Shown here: piece by piece, positions 1-8,759 of the stretch
Numbering within the stretch: position 1 is the first letter of the stretch
Layout of the letters: every line of letters begins with the position of its first letter
Assembly (NCBI GenBank): GCA_964035015.1
Contig: OZ035997.1
Location: 69,106,067-69,170,066, forward strand
DNA: 64,000 nucleotides
Reading direction: 5' to 3'
Source of the DNA: Corallium rubrum
Lineage: Eukaryota > Cnidaria > Anthozoa > Scleralcyonacea > Coralliidae
Made by a program: the position numbers and the translations under genes
The notes under the pieces: generated by a model
The model's input: the letters and a program-made list of their open reading frames with translations, nothing else
Database searches by the model: none
Told to the model about the DNA's origin: nothing

Positions 1-30
1 ACATTTTTTATAAAAGGTGTAAAAAAAAAT

Positions 31-294
31 TTATCTAAAAAGACGTAAAAGATCAGGATGTAAAGTATCTTTTTTCCTTTTTTTTGCAGGTTTTACATAA
101 TTTTGTTCATGTTTTTCATCCATATTAGGAGGTAATCCCACACGACCATTAAGTAAAATTTCCCCTTTAGTCTGTTTTGTTTCTTGTTTGATTACAAAAT
201 AATCTCGATTATACCCCCCACCATTTCTTCTACCGTTTAATAAATCCAAATAGTCTTTTTCATCTAATTGTGATGTTTTCTTCTTATTATTCAT
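31..294 (-). CDS. Small Lys/Arg-rich hypothetical protein of the virus-like island
   Basis: An 87-residue ORF from the ATG at 292-294; an upstream in-frame TTG at 319-321 could extend it but would overlap the previous gene. It begins with a lysine-rich stretch, has a glycine run (RRNGGGYNRDY) near residue 30 and ends in another basic patch (KKRKKD). The ATG lies 11 bp past the stop of the preceding gene, so the two are probably co-expressed. No family recognised; the basic ends suggest nucleic-acid binding, which is only an inference. Confidence 0.5.
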   Translation of the reverse strand: MNNKKKTSQLDEKDYLDLLNGRRNGGGYNRDYFVIKQETKQTKGEILLNGRVGLPPNMDEKHEQNYVKPAKKRKKDTLHPDLLRLFR

Positions 295-304
295 CTTTTT
301 TCTC

Positions 305-787
305 TTATTCACCCTCTTCAAACAAATTCAATATGACCGTAATTTCTTCATCACGCATTCTTTTATTACTATCTTTTTCATATACAATAAAAAATTGGAT
401 TTTTTTTTCCATAGTGTTTGATAATAATATTAACGGTAATTTTTTTTTAGATTCTGTTTTTTTAGGGTTTTTTTCATCATGAAATAATAATAAACGTTTA
501 GACAATAAGATGTGCTGATCAGCTGGAGATGCTATCCCCAAATAATAATTATTCAAATATGTTATATTTTCAATTTTTTTAGAATCATTATTGGTCTGAA
601 TATTAGAAAAATCTAATTTTCTGCGAAATAATAAACGAAAATTTCCTCGAGTGTTTTTACATTCTATAGAATTTAAATTCCATAATACGTTCTTATCACC
701 ATATGAAAAAGACGAAAAAGGAAATGAAATTTCATGGTGAACCATTTCCAACCTATTTTCTCTCGCTTTAAGATGAAATTTAAGCAT
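305..787 (-). CDS. Hypothetical protein, 160 aa, virus-like island
   Basis: Starts at the ATG at 785-787, which overlaps the last 8 bases of the capsid-like gene upstream, the kind of overlap seen throughout this island. The N-terminal half is rich in aromatic and polar residues and looks globular, possibly beta-rich; the C-terminal third is lysine-rich and ends in an acidic tail (NLFEEGE). No signal peptide or membrane segment is apparent. I do not recognise a family. Its position directly downstream of the capsid-like gene makes a structural or assembly role possible, but nothing in the sequence proves it. Confidence 0.5.
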   Translation of the reverse strand: MLKFHLKARENRLEMVHHEISFPFSSFSYGDKNVLWNLNSIECKNTRGNFRLLFRRKLDFSNIQTNNDSKKIENITYLNNYYLGIASPADQHILLSKRLLLFHDEKNPKKTESKKKLPLILLSNTMEKKIQFFIVYEKDSNKRMRDEEITVILNLFEEGE

Positions 788-1736
788 AATGAACTACGCC
801 TTCGATGCTGACAGTTCCCGAATCAAAGGGTACTTTAACACCTGCAGCGTCTTTTAATGCAATATGTAACGAAGAAATACACGCTTTTTTAAATTTTCTT
901 TTAACCGGTATAGATGGAGTATAAATAATTAATTCACCATTCCCCTTTCCTTGTTCGCTCCAACGAAGCGGTACTGTAGAAACAAGTTCAGCAGATGAGT
1001 CGCCAATAAAACTTCTTTCAAGTTCATCACAATAAATAAACATTTTATCTAACCCGTCAGATATGTCGGGTAAATGATCTGCTACAACCGATTGTGTTAT
1101 ATCATAAACTGCGGCGCCCGTTGTTGGTTGTTTAAATGAAAAAATATCATCCGCAAACCCTAGCATAAAAGCTAATTTCTTAGAAATTTTCAATGTAGTA
1201 TAAATACGAAAATTCGCAGTCTTTCCCCCGATAATGATTTAGTTGACAATATGATAGTAATCAACATTTTCCCCATCATATGCTACCGCCTTACCATTGA
1301 TGGCAATCCATGCGGATTCTTGATTCACCCAATATTCGCACCATACATTCGCGGCTATTTTTACTTTACCACCCGATGTTAACATAAATGTTAAATCGTA
1401 TTCATTTAAAGCGTTATTTAAATACCGCAATAAATTTTCTAAAGTATAGCATCCCTCTGGAATGATGAAGTTATCGGTAGTCATGGTCATTTTGCTGCTC
1501 ACGTATTTATCATCTGCTATACTATACTTAAAATCAACAAACTCATTTTGTAAGTTAAACCAACAAGAATCATCAGCGATATTTTTCGTCGTTCCCGGGT
1601 AAGAAATTTCTGTTAATTCAAAAAACGCGTCGTGATTTATTGCGTCAATCGGTTCGGCTAATTTCATTTCAAATTGATTCGTATAATTAACCTCTCCCTC
1701 ATCTGCAACAGTATTGCTTAAAATTTGCAAATTCAT
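780..1736 (-). pseudogene. Capsid-like (minor capsid/penton-type candidate) gene with in-frame stop
   Basis: Two ORFs in the same frame, 1736-1239 and 1238-780, are separated only by a TAA at 1239-1241; the 15 codons after the stop are open and lead straight into the second half. The first half carries the pattern 'FEMKLAEPIDAI...FELTEISYPGT' and the second 'MLGF' followed by 'MFIYCDELE' and a C-terminal 'PFDSGTVSIEGVVHY'. From memory this layout belongs to a protein common in cnidarian Polinton-like loci, where it is one continuous chain; the minor-capsid assignment is my inference. The ATG at 1734-1736 overlaps the integrase stop (ATGA). Either a nonsense mutation or stop readthrough would explain the gap. 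Confidence 0.55.
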
Positions 1737-2638
1737 AATGCTTGTAATTCTTCGCGGTAAAATATCCCCGTAATTTTTTCGTCGTTTAAATCCACCAATT
1801 CATACGTCACCGGATCCGTTACAAATACTTTTTTGATTTTAAATTTTTCGTTCGTCCAACGTCGTAGACTGCTTTTCTCAAAAATATTCGTTTTTCCACG
1901 CGCTATTCGCACAAGTGTTCCTTCTTTCAACACATTTTTAGTAAAAATGACGGGCGATATCATTTTACGTAATAATATATTTTTAATTTTTTTTTTTGTT
2001 TTTTTATCTTCACGGTAAAGCTGATGGGGTGTGGCACCACCCAAACTTTTATGCGGTGAATTATTGTATCTTTCGAGAATTATGCGGAAATAAGAATAAT
2101 AATCAAAACCACCCGTCAACGTTAAAACACGACGCACCATTATTTTTAAAGTTTGAATTACTCTTTCGACGTGGGAGGCTTTAATTTCTCGATTGAATGT
2201 ATGAAAAACTTCAAAACCATATTTTTTACTCAAAGTTTTACGAATTATTTGAAATTCTGATCCTTCATCACACTGAATTTTTTTAGGAATCCCGTCTTTT
2301 TTTAAAATTTTTTCCATTTTTTCCGCTGTATTTTTACCCGTTTTTTTCTTTAAAAATTCCACCCATACGTAACGCGAATAAACATCAATACACACAAGCC
2401 AATAACGAAATTGACGATTAAATCTCGCCAAATCTTTATTTTCTGCTAAATCAATTTCCCACTGATCATTCCTTTCACTCACATGAATATTTAATCTTCT
2501 ATATTTTTTTCTAGCCAGTTTATGTTGTTTATATTTTTCTAATTGTTCCGTTTCTAACGTTTCTCCTTTTAGAAGTCGCGATGCTTTTTTAATAAAATCC
2601 TCAGAAAATACAGTTCCACCAGTTCTTTTTTTTTTCAT
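1733..2638 (-). CDS. Polinton-type DDE integrase (rve family)
   Basis: A 301-residue protein from the ATG at 2636-2638; a TTG-initiated extension to 2677 is poly-Lys and unlikely. It joins element ends to host DNA. The catalytic core shows D63 (DQWEIDL), D124 (IQCDEGSEF) and E158 (ASHVERV), spacing of about 33 residues between the last two, matching retroviral-type integrases. The C-terminus has 'FKIKKVFVTDPVTYELVDL' and 'GIFYREELQ', the chromo-like tail typical of Polinton integrases rather than gypsy ones. The N-terminus is very basic, plausibly a nuclear signal. The reading frame is intact with all catalytic residues present, in contrast to the decayed retroelements downstream. Confidence 0.85.
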   Translation of the reverse strand: MKKKRTGGTVFSEDFIKKASRLLKGETLETEQLEKYKQHKLARKKYRRLNIHVSERNDQWEIDLAENKDLARFNRQFRYWLVCIDVYSRYVWVEFLKKKTGKNTAEKMEKILKKDGIPKKIQCDEGSEFQIIRKTLSKKYGFEVFHTFNREIKASHVERVIQTLKIMVRRVLTLTGGFDYYSYFRIILERYNNSPHKSLGGATPHQLYREDKKTKKKIKNILLRKMISPVIFTKNVLKEGTLVRIARGKTNIFEKSSLRRWTNEKFKIKKVFVTDPVTYELVDLNDEKITGIFYREELQAL

Positions 2639-2691
2639 TTTTTTTCTTTTTAATTTTTTTCTATAAAAAAACAACAAATATTTTTTTTTGT

Positions 2692-3555
2692 TTAGAACTG
2701 TTCAACAAGACATCTGATCTGTTCAAAACCACTTGTGTTTATAAGACTGACAAAATCTACTTTATTTTCTGAATTTAAATTCTCATTCATCTCGTCATTA
2801 TATCTACAAATACAATCTTCTAGATTTAAGTTTTTCGACGACGAATAAAAATAAATTAATTCAGCTAAAGCAAACGGATTTAATTTATTCAAATCTATTT
2901 TCAACTCACACGCAGTTTGTTCTTCCTGGTTAATTATTGCATTTTTCTTCTTCTTCGGTTGCGCTTGGCTTGTTGTGCTTGTTGATTTCGCCTTTCTTTT
3001 TTTTCCACAAGCATTACCCGTCACGTCGTGATAAAAGCAACTCAACTCTGTAGCGATATGTAATAGGTCGTCACTTTTCTTGAAAGAAAAATTCCCCCAT
3101 TCATCTACCCACTTCTCTCCTTCTTCTTCTTCGTCTTCGACGGATACTTCATTATCACCATTATCATCATTGAATGATAAATCTTCATCGGGTAGAATCT
3201 GAACTTTTTTTTGTGATATTAATTCACCGGTTCCAAAACCACTACCGCGTAGCACCAAACGAACCTCTTCATTTTTGTAATTTCGGTAACTCGAAATCAC
3301 AATAAGAACATGTTCGCTCCAGTTAAAGTACCCATTAGCTTGTTGAATAACGTTAACCAATTCTGGAATCGATTCCATTTCCACCTCCATCATCGATTGC
3401 ATAGTAAAGTTTACACATTGCTTACTCGTGGGGTAAGCTTTCGCAAATACCGGTTTATTATTTTTCTTTTGAAGAGCTATTACTTTATGCGATAAATCCG
3501 GGTACTTTTGAAGTACGCGTTCATTGATCAAATATTGTTTCAAATAAAATTCCAT
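2692..3555 (-). CDS. Hypothetical protein with acidic centre and basic patch, 287 aa
   Basis: ATG at 3553-3555. The N-terminal third is a mixed globular region (FYLKQYLINERVL...), the centre is strongly acidic (VEDEEEEGEKW, around residue 140), followed by a lysine patch (KKRKAKS and QPKKKKN, residues ~185-205) that looks like a bipartite nuclear signal, and a C-terminal helical region. No known domain recognised. It sits just upstream of the integrase on the same strand, separated by 53 bp of A/T-rich DNA. A nuclear DNA-associated role is an inference from charge pattern only. Confidence 0.5.
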   Translation of the reverse strand: MEFYLKQYLINERVLQKYPDLSHKVIALQKKNNKPVFAKAYPTSKQCVNFTMQSMMEVEMESIPELVNVIQQANGYFNWSEHVLIVISSYRNYKNEEVRLVLRGSGFGTGELISQKKVQILPDEDLSFNDDNGDNEVSVEDEEEEGEKWVDEWGNFSFKKSDDLLHIATELSCFYHDVTGNACGKKRKAKSTSTTSQAQPKKKKNAIINQEEQTACELKIDLNKLNPFALAELIYFYSSSKNLNLEDCICRYNDEMNENLNSENKVDFVSLINTSGFEQIRCLVEQF

Positions 3556-3662
3556 ACTGAGAAAATAAAGTGATTAAACACACACTTTCTTTTTGGTTTT
3601 GATTTTGAGTTGACTACCCGACGAGTAATGATAAAAAATTTTTATTTCTCCCTGCTTTTATT

Positions 3663-3950
3663 TCAACGTATATGGTAATGATTTTTAATATATTCATCTA
3701 CCTCATCGGTAAAATTATGCATTCTACTCAAACCCCAATAATATTTATGCGGAAGAGTTGGTACACCCACAGGTTCAAAAATAACTTTATCACAATCTTT
3801 TCTAAAATAATCTTTTTCCAATCCAATTATTTTAAATTTATAAATAGAATTAATTAACAAGTATAATTGATCAGACTGAATCGGTTTCGCATAAATTTCA
3901 CCTGTATTAATTCTACGCAGAATATCAGTATAATTTTTTTTTACTAACAT
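3663..3950 (-). CDS. Small protein, paralogue family member 1
   Basis: A 95-residue ORF from ATG 3948-3950. Its second half, 'FKIIGLEKDYFRKDCDKVIFEPV...YYWGL', aligns by eye with the ORFs at 6467-6790, 7315-7638 and 9364-9702: a beta-rich pattern of a hydrophobic-Lys-Val strand, an acidic-aromatic pair (DYF or DFF), an acidic residue before a hydrophobic strand, then a YW pair. Function unknown. The C-terminus differs from the two central members, which end in a Cys-Leu-Leu or Ile-Leu-Leu tail. Confidence 0.5.
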   Translation of the reverse strand: MLVKKNYTDILRRINTGEIYAKPIQSDQLYLLINSIYKFKIIGLEKDYFRKDCDKVIFEPVGVPTLPHKYYWGLSRMHNFTDEVDEYIKNHYHIR

Positions 3951-4071
3951 AATATTTTTTTAAAATTATTCTATTTCTCATCAATCTAAATGTTCATTCA
4001 TTCATTAAGTTGAGCGATAATGTTTGGATTATTAGGTAAAATAAAATTTATATATCGTCGTTTACATAAAC

Positions 4072-5166
4072 CTAAATCTCCACTAGTAAGTACATGAATA
4101 AAAGAATCTTTTTTTTTTTTGTTTTTAAATCAAAATATCCATAACCACGCCAATCACTGAACACTGTCTGTACATAATCGTGAGAAGGTTTTCTATAATT
4201 TTTCACTTTTTTTTTAAAAACATATGTAGGATCTTTTAAGTTATCTAAATGGTTCGAGCACGCTTTCTTACAATTTTTATACATGCAAATGTGTTGTGTT
4301 CTATACATGTATGTACAATAAAAAAAACTATCCGCACCACCCTCAATTCTATCCATTTCCCATTGTAAATTTTTCTCAATAAATGTCGAAATCGTATTAA
4401 TTGAATACTTTGCTTTTTTTTTAACCAATAACATCCCCAAAGGATTATGATTTTCACAATAGAATAAGAAAATTAACACAAGCGTATGTAACAATTCGAT
4501 ATCAAAACACGCGTACGTTGGAAACACAGTCAAAAAAATCTCAGGTGCAATAGTAAACAGATAGTACGCTGCCATGAAAACTCTTTCACCATGTTTCAAA
4601 TTAATAGTGATTAATAATTGGCGTAGTGAATTATTTAACGGGTAGACTACTTCACCTGTTACATTATTTACACAATATAATTTATGCTGATACGTGTATA
4701 CATATTTTATTTCCTCAACGAAGTAAATAGTCATGAAATAAGAGTAATTAGAATAATAATTAACTTTGCAATTACGCATTCGCTTTAACATCACACCGTC
4801 TTGCAAAGTTCGATACACGCACCATCCACCGCCGATCTTCTTCGGTAATAAATACTCACAGCCATTTTCTAAAATAACATAATCCCTCATCGTGCTCTTG
4901 TACAAATATGTCGCGCTATGAAATGAATAATCGATATTATCGGGTTCTTCTTCGTCGCGCGATCTTCTCTTGACACCCAATATATAATTTCCTTCGTAAT
5001 AATCCAACACACCAGCTAACCAATACAACAACCCCATATAGCGTGATGAAAAACGCCTCATTTCAGGTACTATACAAAGCAACATTTTTAAAGATAGAGT
5101 AGGAGCGAGAATAGCTTTTTCAACGCTGTTCATTTTTACACGACCGGTATGATCGCGTTTCGACAT
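4072..5166 (-). CDS. Large hypothetical protein, 364 aa, virus-like island
   Basis: Start taken at ATG 5164-5166 (MSKRDHTGR); a TTG extension to 5202 only adds translated A/T-rich spacer. Rich in Tyr, Phe and Cys, with no clear N-terminal signal. Near the C-terminus a cluster of cysteines and histidines (FYCTYMYRTQHICMYKNC, then CSNH) could bind zinc. Several hydrophobic stretches (residues ~200-250) look buried rather than membrane-spanning. It faces the plus-strand gene at 5294 across a 127-bp A/T-rich spacer that probably holds divergent promoters. No family recognised. Confidence 0.55.
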   Translation of the reverse strand: MSKRDHTGRVKMNSVEKAILAPTLSLKMLLCIVPEMRRFSSRYMGLLYWLAGVLDYYEGNYILGVKRRSRDEEEPDNIDYSFHSATYLYKSTMRDYVILENGCEYLLPKKIGGGWCVYRTLQDGVMLKRMRNCKVNYYSNYSYFMTIYFVEEIKYVYTYQHKLYCVNNVTGEVVYPLNNSLRQLLITINLKHGERVFMAAYYLFTIAPEIFLTVFPTYACFDIELLHTLVLIFLFYCENHNPLGMLLVKKKAKYSINTISTFIEKNLQWEMDRIEGGADSFFYCTYMYRTQHICMYKNCKKACSNHLDNLKDPTYVFKKKVKNYRKPSHDYVQTVFSDWRGYGYFDLKTKKKKILLFMYLLVEI

Positions 5167-5293
5167 GGTTGTGATCAAAAGCAAAATCAAAAAAAAACCC
5201 AAATATATATATTTTTCAAAAAAATGCTAATTTTTCTTAAATAAATACTCTGGTCAAACAATTTTTTATTTTTAAAACACACGAGGAGGCGAT

Positions 5294-5830
5294 ATGGCAG
5301 CAAACTGCCCCACGAACATCCAAAGCAATCTTGGCAATGTAACCATTTCTCATAATAATCGTCAACACCCTGCTGTCGTACACCGTGCAATAACAAGTAG
5401 CGCCTGGTGGTCCTTTTTAAGCAAGCAACCAGAGAGTATGGGGGTGTATAAAAGTGCTCAACTAGGGTTCTTTAGAAAACTACTAGATAAATTACAATCT
5501 CAACCTGATGTGGAGTTTTATATTGATGCTTGGGGAATTGGTATGGAGGGTGAAACGGAAGAGAGTCATAAACACCGACGTCAAAAGTTTCAATTAACAA
5601 AAATGGTCGAGAAACATCTTACTACTTTCGAAGCGACATTATTATGGTGCGACGTGTGGGACGACGCGATCACCGCTAACGAATTTGGTAATGCCGTGTT
5701 CTATATACATCCCGAAACTCAGCAATACTTTAATCCCGAAAAAATGGAACGTAACTTTGAAAGCATTTCTTGTCATATTAGAGATTTACGTGAAATAACA
5801 CAAAACACTACAATAGAATATTCAACATAA
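5294..5830 (+). CDS. Hypothetical protein, 178 aa, plus-strand gene of the island
   Basis: The only sizeable plus-strand ORF in the first 9.8 kb. ATG at 5294. Soluble, Trp-rich protein (SSAWWSFL, DAWGIGMEG, LLWCDVWDDA) with a mixed alpha/beta look and no signal or membrane segment. Codon and base use match the island rather than the surrounding repeats. Divergent from the 364-aa gene. I do not recognise the family. The purine-rich AGGAGG just before the ATG is treated as chance because the context is eukaryotic. Confidence 0.5.
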   Translation: MAANCPTNIQSNLGNVTISHNNRQHPAVVHRAITSSAWWSFLSKQPESMGVYKSAQLGFFRKLLDKLQSQPDVEFYIDAWGIGMEGETEESHKHRRQKFQLTKMVEKHLTTFEATLLWCDVWDDAITANEFGNAVFYIHPETQQYFNPEKMERNFESISCHIRDLREITQNTTIEYST

Positions 5831-5965
5831 AAACTTTATTAAACAAGAACTCTCTAAGGTTATGTTTTTTGTGTTTGTTAATGTTTCTACCCGTGTTAAT
5901 ATATTAATAATGTACAAAATCTTGTTTTTCTTTGAGTTAATAATACCGTACAAATCTTTGTTCTT

Positions 5966-6241
5966 TTAACGGATCGTACAATTCCTATTGAATCTCTGCG
6001 ACGGCTTTTCTTCCTCGTACACCTCGGTGCGCATAAAATAAATCTCCTTGAAATTCTTAGCGTCACGATTTTTTTTGACCACGTATCTTTTAATGCCATC
6101 TTTCCACCATGAAATTTTTTGAATGTGCCATTCTCCGCCCACTACCCAATCTTCGATAACCGTATCGTTCTTTAGGGTCGTCATGTTGTAATAATCATCA
6201 TCGTTCATGGTGTTCACTGTTGTTGTTCCACAAGCAAACAT
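5966..6241 (-). CDS. Small hypothetical protein, 91 aa
   Basis: ATG at 6239-6241. Acidic N-terminus (NDDDYYNM), central Trp-rich segment (EDWVVGGEWHIQKISWW) and basic C-terminus. The Trp-rich centre suggests a small beta fold. The 5' end abuts a 120-bp tandem repeat that also precedes the next gene, so both may share promoter elements. No family recognised. Confidence 0.4.
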   Translation of the reverse strand: MFACGTTTVNTMNDDDYYNMTTLKNDTVIEDWVVGGEWHIQKISWWKDGIKRYVVKKNRDAKNFKEIYFMRTEVYEEEKPSQRFNRNCTIR

Positions 6242-6244
6242 TAA

Positions 6245-6472
6245 CCACCCTTGTTTAATTTTATTCTGATCTAGATTTTCCCATCACGTTCCGACACTTA
6301 ACCGTCACTACGCAACAAAACAAACAATACATAATATTTGTTCATTTACAAGTTTATTCTAGATTATACCCTTGTTTAATTTTATTCTGGTTCTAGATTT
6401 CCCATCACGTTCCGACACTTAACCATCACTTACGCAACAAAACAAACAATACATAATATTTGTTCTTTACAG
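6245..6472. repeat. Two-copy tandem repeat in intergenic DNA (~120 bp unit)
   Basis: The block starting 'cccttgtttaattttattct' at 6247 recurs at 6369 with few changes, including shared 'ccatcacgttccgacactta' and 'acaatacataatatttgtt' segments. The second copy runs into the 3' end of the gene at 6467. The repeat lies between two minus-strand genes and may be a duplicated promoter or terminator unit. Confidence 0.75.
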
Positions 6473-6790
6473 TAAAATACAACTGCGGTGTCGTTGTGAA
6501 TCGTTCTTCTTCCACATTTCATGTGATGTATACCTATTCACATGTAATTTACAATCATTAATCAATATGGGATTATTCAGTTTAGTCCAATAATGAACAT
6601 ATTTCATTCTTTTCTTAACTTGATAGGATAAATTAACCACGTCAAAATAAACCACAGCTTCACCTGAGTGAAAAAAGTCCTCTTTCACGGTGATAACTTT
6701 CAAATACGTAGCACAACACAGTTTCAACTCTGGATATATTTGATTATGCGGGATATATTTTCTTCTTATAATAATATTCTCGTTATCCAT
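6467..6790 (-). CDS. Small protein, paralogue family member 2
   Basis: A 107-residue ORF from ATG 6788-6790. Clearly homologous to the ORF at 7315-7638: both share 'TYLKV....EDFF/DYFH', 'V.(F)FD(V/I)VNL', a YW pair, and a 'Y.(S/T)..(E/I)MW/IW' region, and both end in Cys-x-Leu-Leu. The tail is not a standard CaaX box but its repeated conservation suggests it matters. The gene starts 1 bp from the stop of the next upstream ORF (6791-6976), consistent with an operon-like transcript. Confidence 0.55.
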   Translation of the reverse strand: MDNENIIIRRKYIPHNQIYPELKLCCATYLKVITVKEDFFHSGEAVVYFDVVNLSYQVKKRMKYVHYWTKLNNPILINDCKLHVNRYTSHEMWKKNDSQRHRSCILL

Positions 6791-6976
6791 TTAACCTGCT
6801 CTTATCTTATCTTTTCTTTTATTTAAACGTTTCACCAGCAGAGAGAAATTTCTTTTAAACTCTTCGCTCTCTTCCATACGTGTTATATCTACACTCATCT
6901 GCTCAAGGGTGGCTGTATTATGAATAAATTCATCGTCATCTGTAGATTCTGTAGATTTCTCCTCCTTCCTCTCCAT
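6791..6976 (-). CDS. Short acidic/helical hypothetical protein, 61 aa
   Basis: ATG at 6974-6976. Sequence is a charged amphipathic helix (MERKEEKSTESTDDDEF, then MSVDITRMEESEEFKRNF), likely a short coiled coil. The stop abuts the ATG of the next gene (6790). Small size and lack of homologues I can recall keep confidence low; the tight spacing supports it being real. Confidence 0.4.
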   Translation of the reverse strand: MERKEEKSTESTDDDEFIHNTATLEQMSVDITRMEESEEFKRNFSLLVKRLNKRKDKIRAG

Positions 6977-7143
6977 CGCAATACTAATGATTTTAAAAAG
7001 GGAAATTTTGTTTTCTTTAGGGTAAATTATGTATCACCCGAATTTTTTTCCCAATATTTTTTTTTTGCGTTTGAAAATAAATAATAAATAAATGAATTTC
7101 CAGAGAGAACGATCAAAATTCAATTTCAGTTTCGACTCCCCAT

Positions 7144-7276
7144 AAATTTTCTCTTCATTCCGGTTTCGAATGCCAATCATTCAGCATCCATGAATAAATT
7201 TTCTCTTCATTCCGGTTTCGAATGCCAATCGTTTTTTTACTGGTTTCGAATACCAATCATTTTTTCTGTAACAAAC
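7144..7276. repeat. Short direct repeats 'cattccggtttcgaatgcca'
   Basis: The unit 'aaattttctcttcattccgg' + 'tttcgaatgccaatc' occurs at about 7145 and 7196, and a shorter variant 'tggtttcgaataccaatcat' at 7241. They sit in the 340-bp gap between two minus-strand genes, upstream of the gene ending at 6791, and look like repeated regulatory sites. Confidence 0.7.
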
Positions 7277-7314
7277 GTTTTTTTATTTAATTTTAATATT
7301 AAATTTTATGCAAT

Positions 7315-7638
7315 TCACAGCAAAACGCATCGTTCTCGCTCTTTTCTTTCCCATATCGTGTGCGGTGTCATATATGAATTTACATATTTCATATAATTAC
7401 AAGTATTTCTAAATTTATCAACAAGTGTCCAATATCCTCTTCGACGTAGTTCTGATTTACAAGGTAAATTAACGATATCGAAAAAAATAACGTCTTCCAT
7501 ATAATGAAAATAATCTTCTACAACACGAGCAACTTTAAGATAAGTTCCGCGACGATCTTTTAACATACTGGAATATATAGCATCAAATTCAATAAACTTT
7601 CGTTTACAAAGTTCTCTTGAAACCGTCGTCGTCGTCAT
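7315..7638 (-). CDS. Small protein, paralogue family member 3
   Basis: 107 residues from ATG 7636-7638, same length as its paralogue at 6467-6790. Begins with a threonine run (MTTTTVS) and carries the family pattern 'YLKVARVVEDYFHYMEDVIFFDIVNL' split here into 'YLKVARVVEDYF' and 'DVIFFDIVNL', then 'GYWTL' and a C-terminal CVLL. The 5' end overlaps the stop of the gene at 7635-7871 by 4 bases. Tandem duplication within the island is the simplest origin. Confidence 0.55.
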   Translation of the reverse strand: MTTTTVSRELCKRKFIEFDAIYSSMLKDRRGTYLKVARVVEDYFHYMEDVIFFDIVNLPCKSELRRRGYWTLVDKFRNTCNYMKYVNSYMTPHTIWERKERERCVLL

Positions 7639-7871
7639 TCGGTAATTTTCTTTAACAGAATATTTCTTCGTAAGTCGTTAATGTATTCTTTAGCAGCTTT
7701 TTCACGCAACCTTTCTCTCTCTCGCAATACCAATTCAATATGTTCCCACACAGCGTAATGTAAATAAGAATCGCTGTCGTAATTATTCTCTCGTAATTTC
7801 TGAACGAAAAAATCCCCCGTTTCACATATCAATTTGTCAAGAAGCAAGCGTGCATCCCCACGCTCCGACAT
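7635..7871 (-). CDS. Small helical hypothetical protein, 78 aa
   Basis: Start set at ATG 7869-7871 (MSERGDARLL); a GTG-initiated extension to 7925 would overlap the next gene. Predicted mostly helical and charged, with an Arg/Glu-rich segment (VLRERERLREKAAKE) that could form a coiled coil. Overlaps the downstream paralogue by 4 bases. Function unknown. Confidence 0.4.
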   Translation of the reverse strand: MSERGDARLLLDKLICETGDFFVQKLRENNYDSDSYLHYAVWEHIELVLRERERLREKAAKEYINDLRRNILLKKITE

Positions 7872-7911
7872 TCTCTCGAACAATAAACAACAAATAGAAT
7901 TTTCTAATCTT

Positions 7912-8130
7912 TTATTCCATAGCACCCAATATCGTCAACAAATAAAAAATCTCCGCAAAACCGCATAATATTACATTTTTATCAGGATAATCACCGGCAA
8001 GAAAAAAATAATAAAAGCTTAGAAAGAATATTTTTTCACAAACAAAAAATGCAAACATGTTCGTTATACGTCTTTTTACGAGAATATATATCTCAAGTTG
8101 ATTTAAATCCCTATTTAAATCCCTAATCAT
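7912..8130 (-). CDS. Small membrane protein candidate, 72 aa
   Basis: ATG at 8128-8130. After a polar 24-residue start it has one strongly hydrophobic aromatic stretch (FAFFVCEKIFFLSFYYFFLAG) and a second, shorter one near the C-terminus (FAEIFYLLTILG), suggesting one or two membrane spans. It stops 3 bp before nothing larger and is 3 bp from the ORF at 8134-8511, so it belongs to the same gene string. Confidence 0.4.
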   Translation of the reverse strand: MIRDLNRDLNQLEIYILVKRRITNMFAFFVCEKIFFLSFYYFFLAGDYPDKNVILCGFAEIFYLLTILGAME

Positions 8131-8133
8131 TGT

Positions 8134-8511
8134 TCATTGTTCAAGTGTCGTCACTCCTAAGTGTTCAACTTGAAAGTCGACTTCCCGAGGATCAATACCG
8201 TTTTCGCCACACCTTCTATCCACACGGTATTTTAAGATGACGTTAGCGGCTTCCACCTCTTCGTTAACGATCTTTAATATTTCAGGTGGTGTTGTTGCCG
8301 TTTTCAAACCCGCAGCTTTTCTTCGCTCATTTATAACTTGATCAGCAGCACCATATTCTCGTCCATTTCTTTCGTACAATGAAAGCAAACGCCAATTCTC
8401 GGGAGCTTCACCAATTGCTACCAACCTTGCTTCAAAACATATTTTTAGCTCGCTGTTGATTTTTGCCGTTTCTTCACTCACAATCGTGTTGATAAGTTGT
8501 ATTGCCGTCAT
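8134..8511 (-). CDS. Helical hypothetical protein, 125 aa
   Basis: ATG at 8509-8511. Mostly alpha-helical by composition, without signal or membrane segments; moderately acidic. Base composition is less A/T-biased than its neighbours. Ends 3 bp upstream of the next minus-strand ATG. No known family recognised. The 250 bp upstream is very A/T-rich and likely holds its promoter. Confidence 0.5.
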   Translation of the reverse strand: MTAIQLINTIVSEETAKINSELKICFEARLVAIGEAPENWRLLSLYERNGREYGAADQVINERRKAAGLKTATTPPEILKIVNEEVEAANVILKYRVDRRCGENGIDPREVDFQVEHLGVTTLEQ

Positions 8512-8759
8512 TCTGATTTCTTATAGAAGATTAGATTCCTCTTTTAAATAAATAATGTTACAGACAAAAAATTTAAAAACCTGAATCAATAATTATTACA
8601 AGGAACGAAATTTTTTCACCGTTTTACCCAATTACCAAGAAATTTATCGTTTTCCAAGAACCAATTAAAAATTCACAGACAGTAATTGAATTAAATCTCA
8701 TTATAAATTTTAAATTAACATAACACTTCACTTGAGATCTAAAATCACACAAGTTATCG

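Noticed and set aside
5283..5288. AGGAGG before the ATG at 5294 and AAAGGAGGT at 9834, like bacterial ribosome-binding sites
   Set aside because: All neighbouring signals are eukaryotic (splice sites, retrotransposons); purine runs are frequent in this island, and most ORFs there lack such sites.
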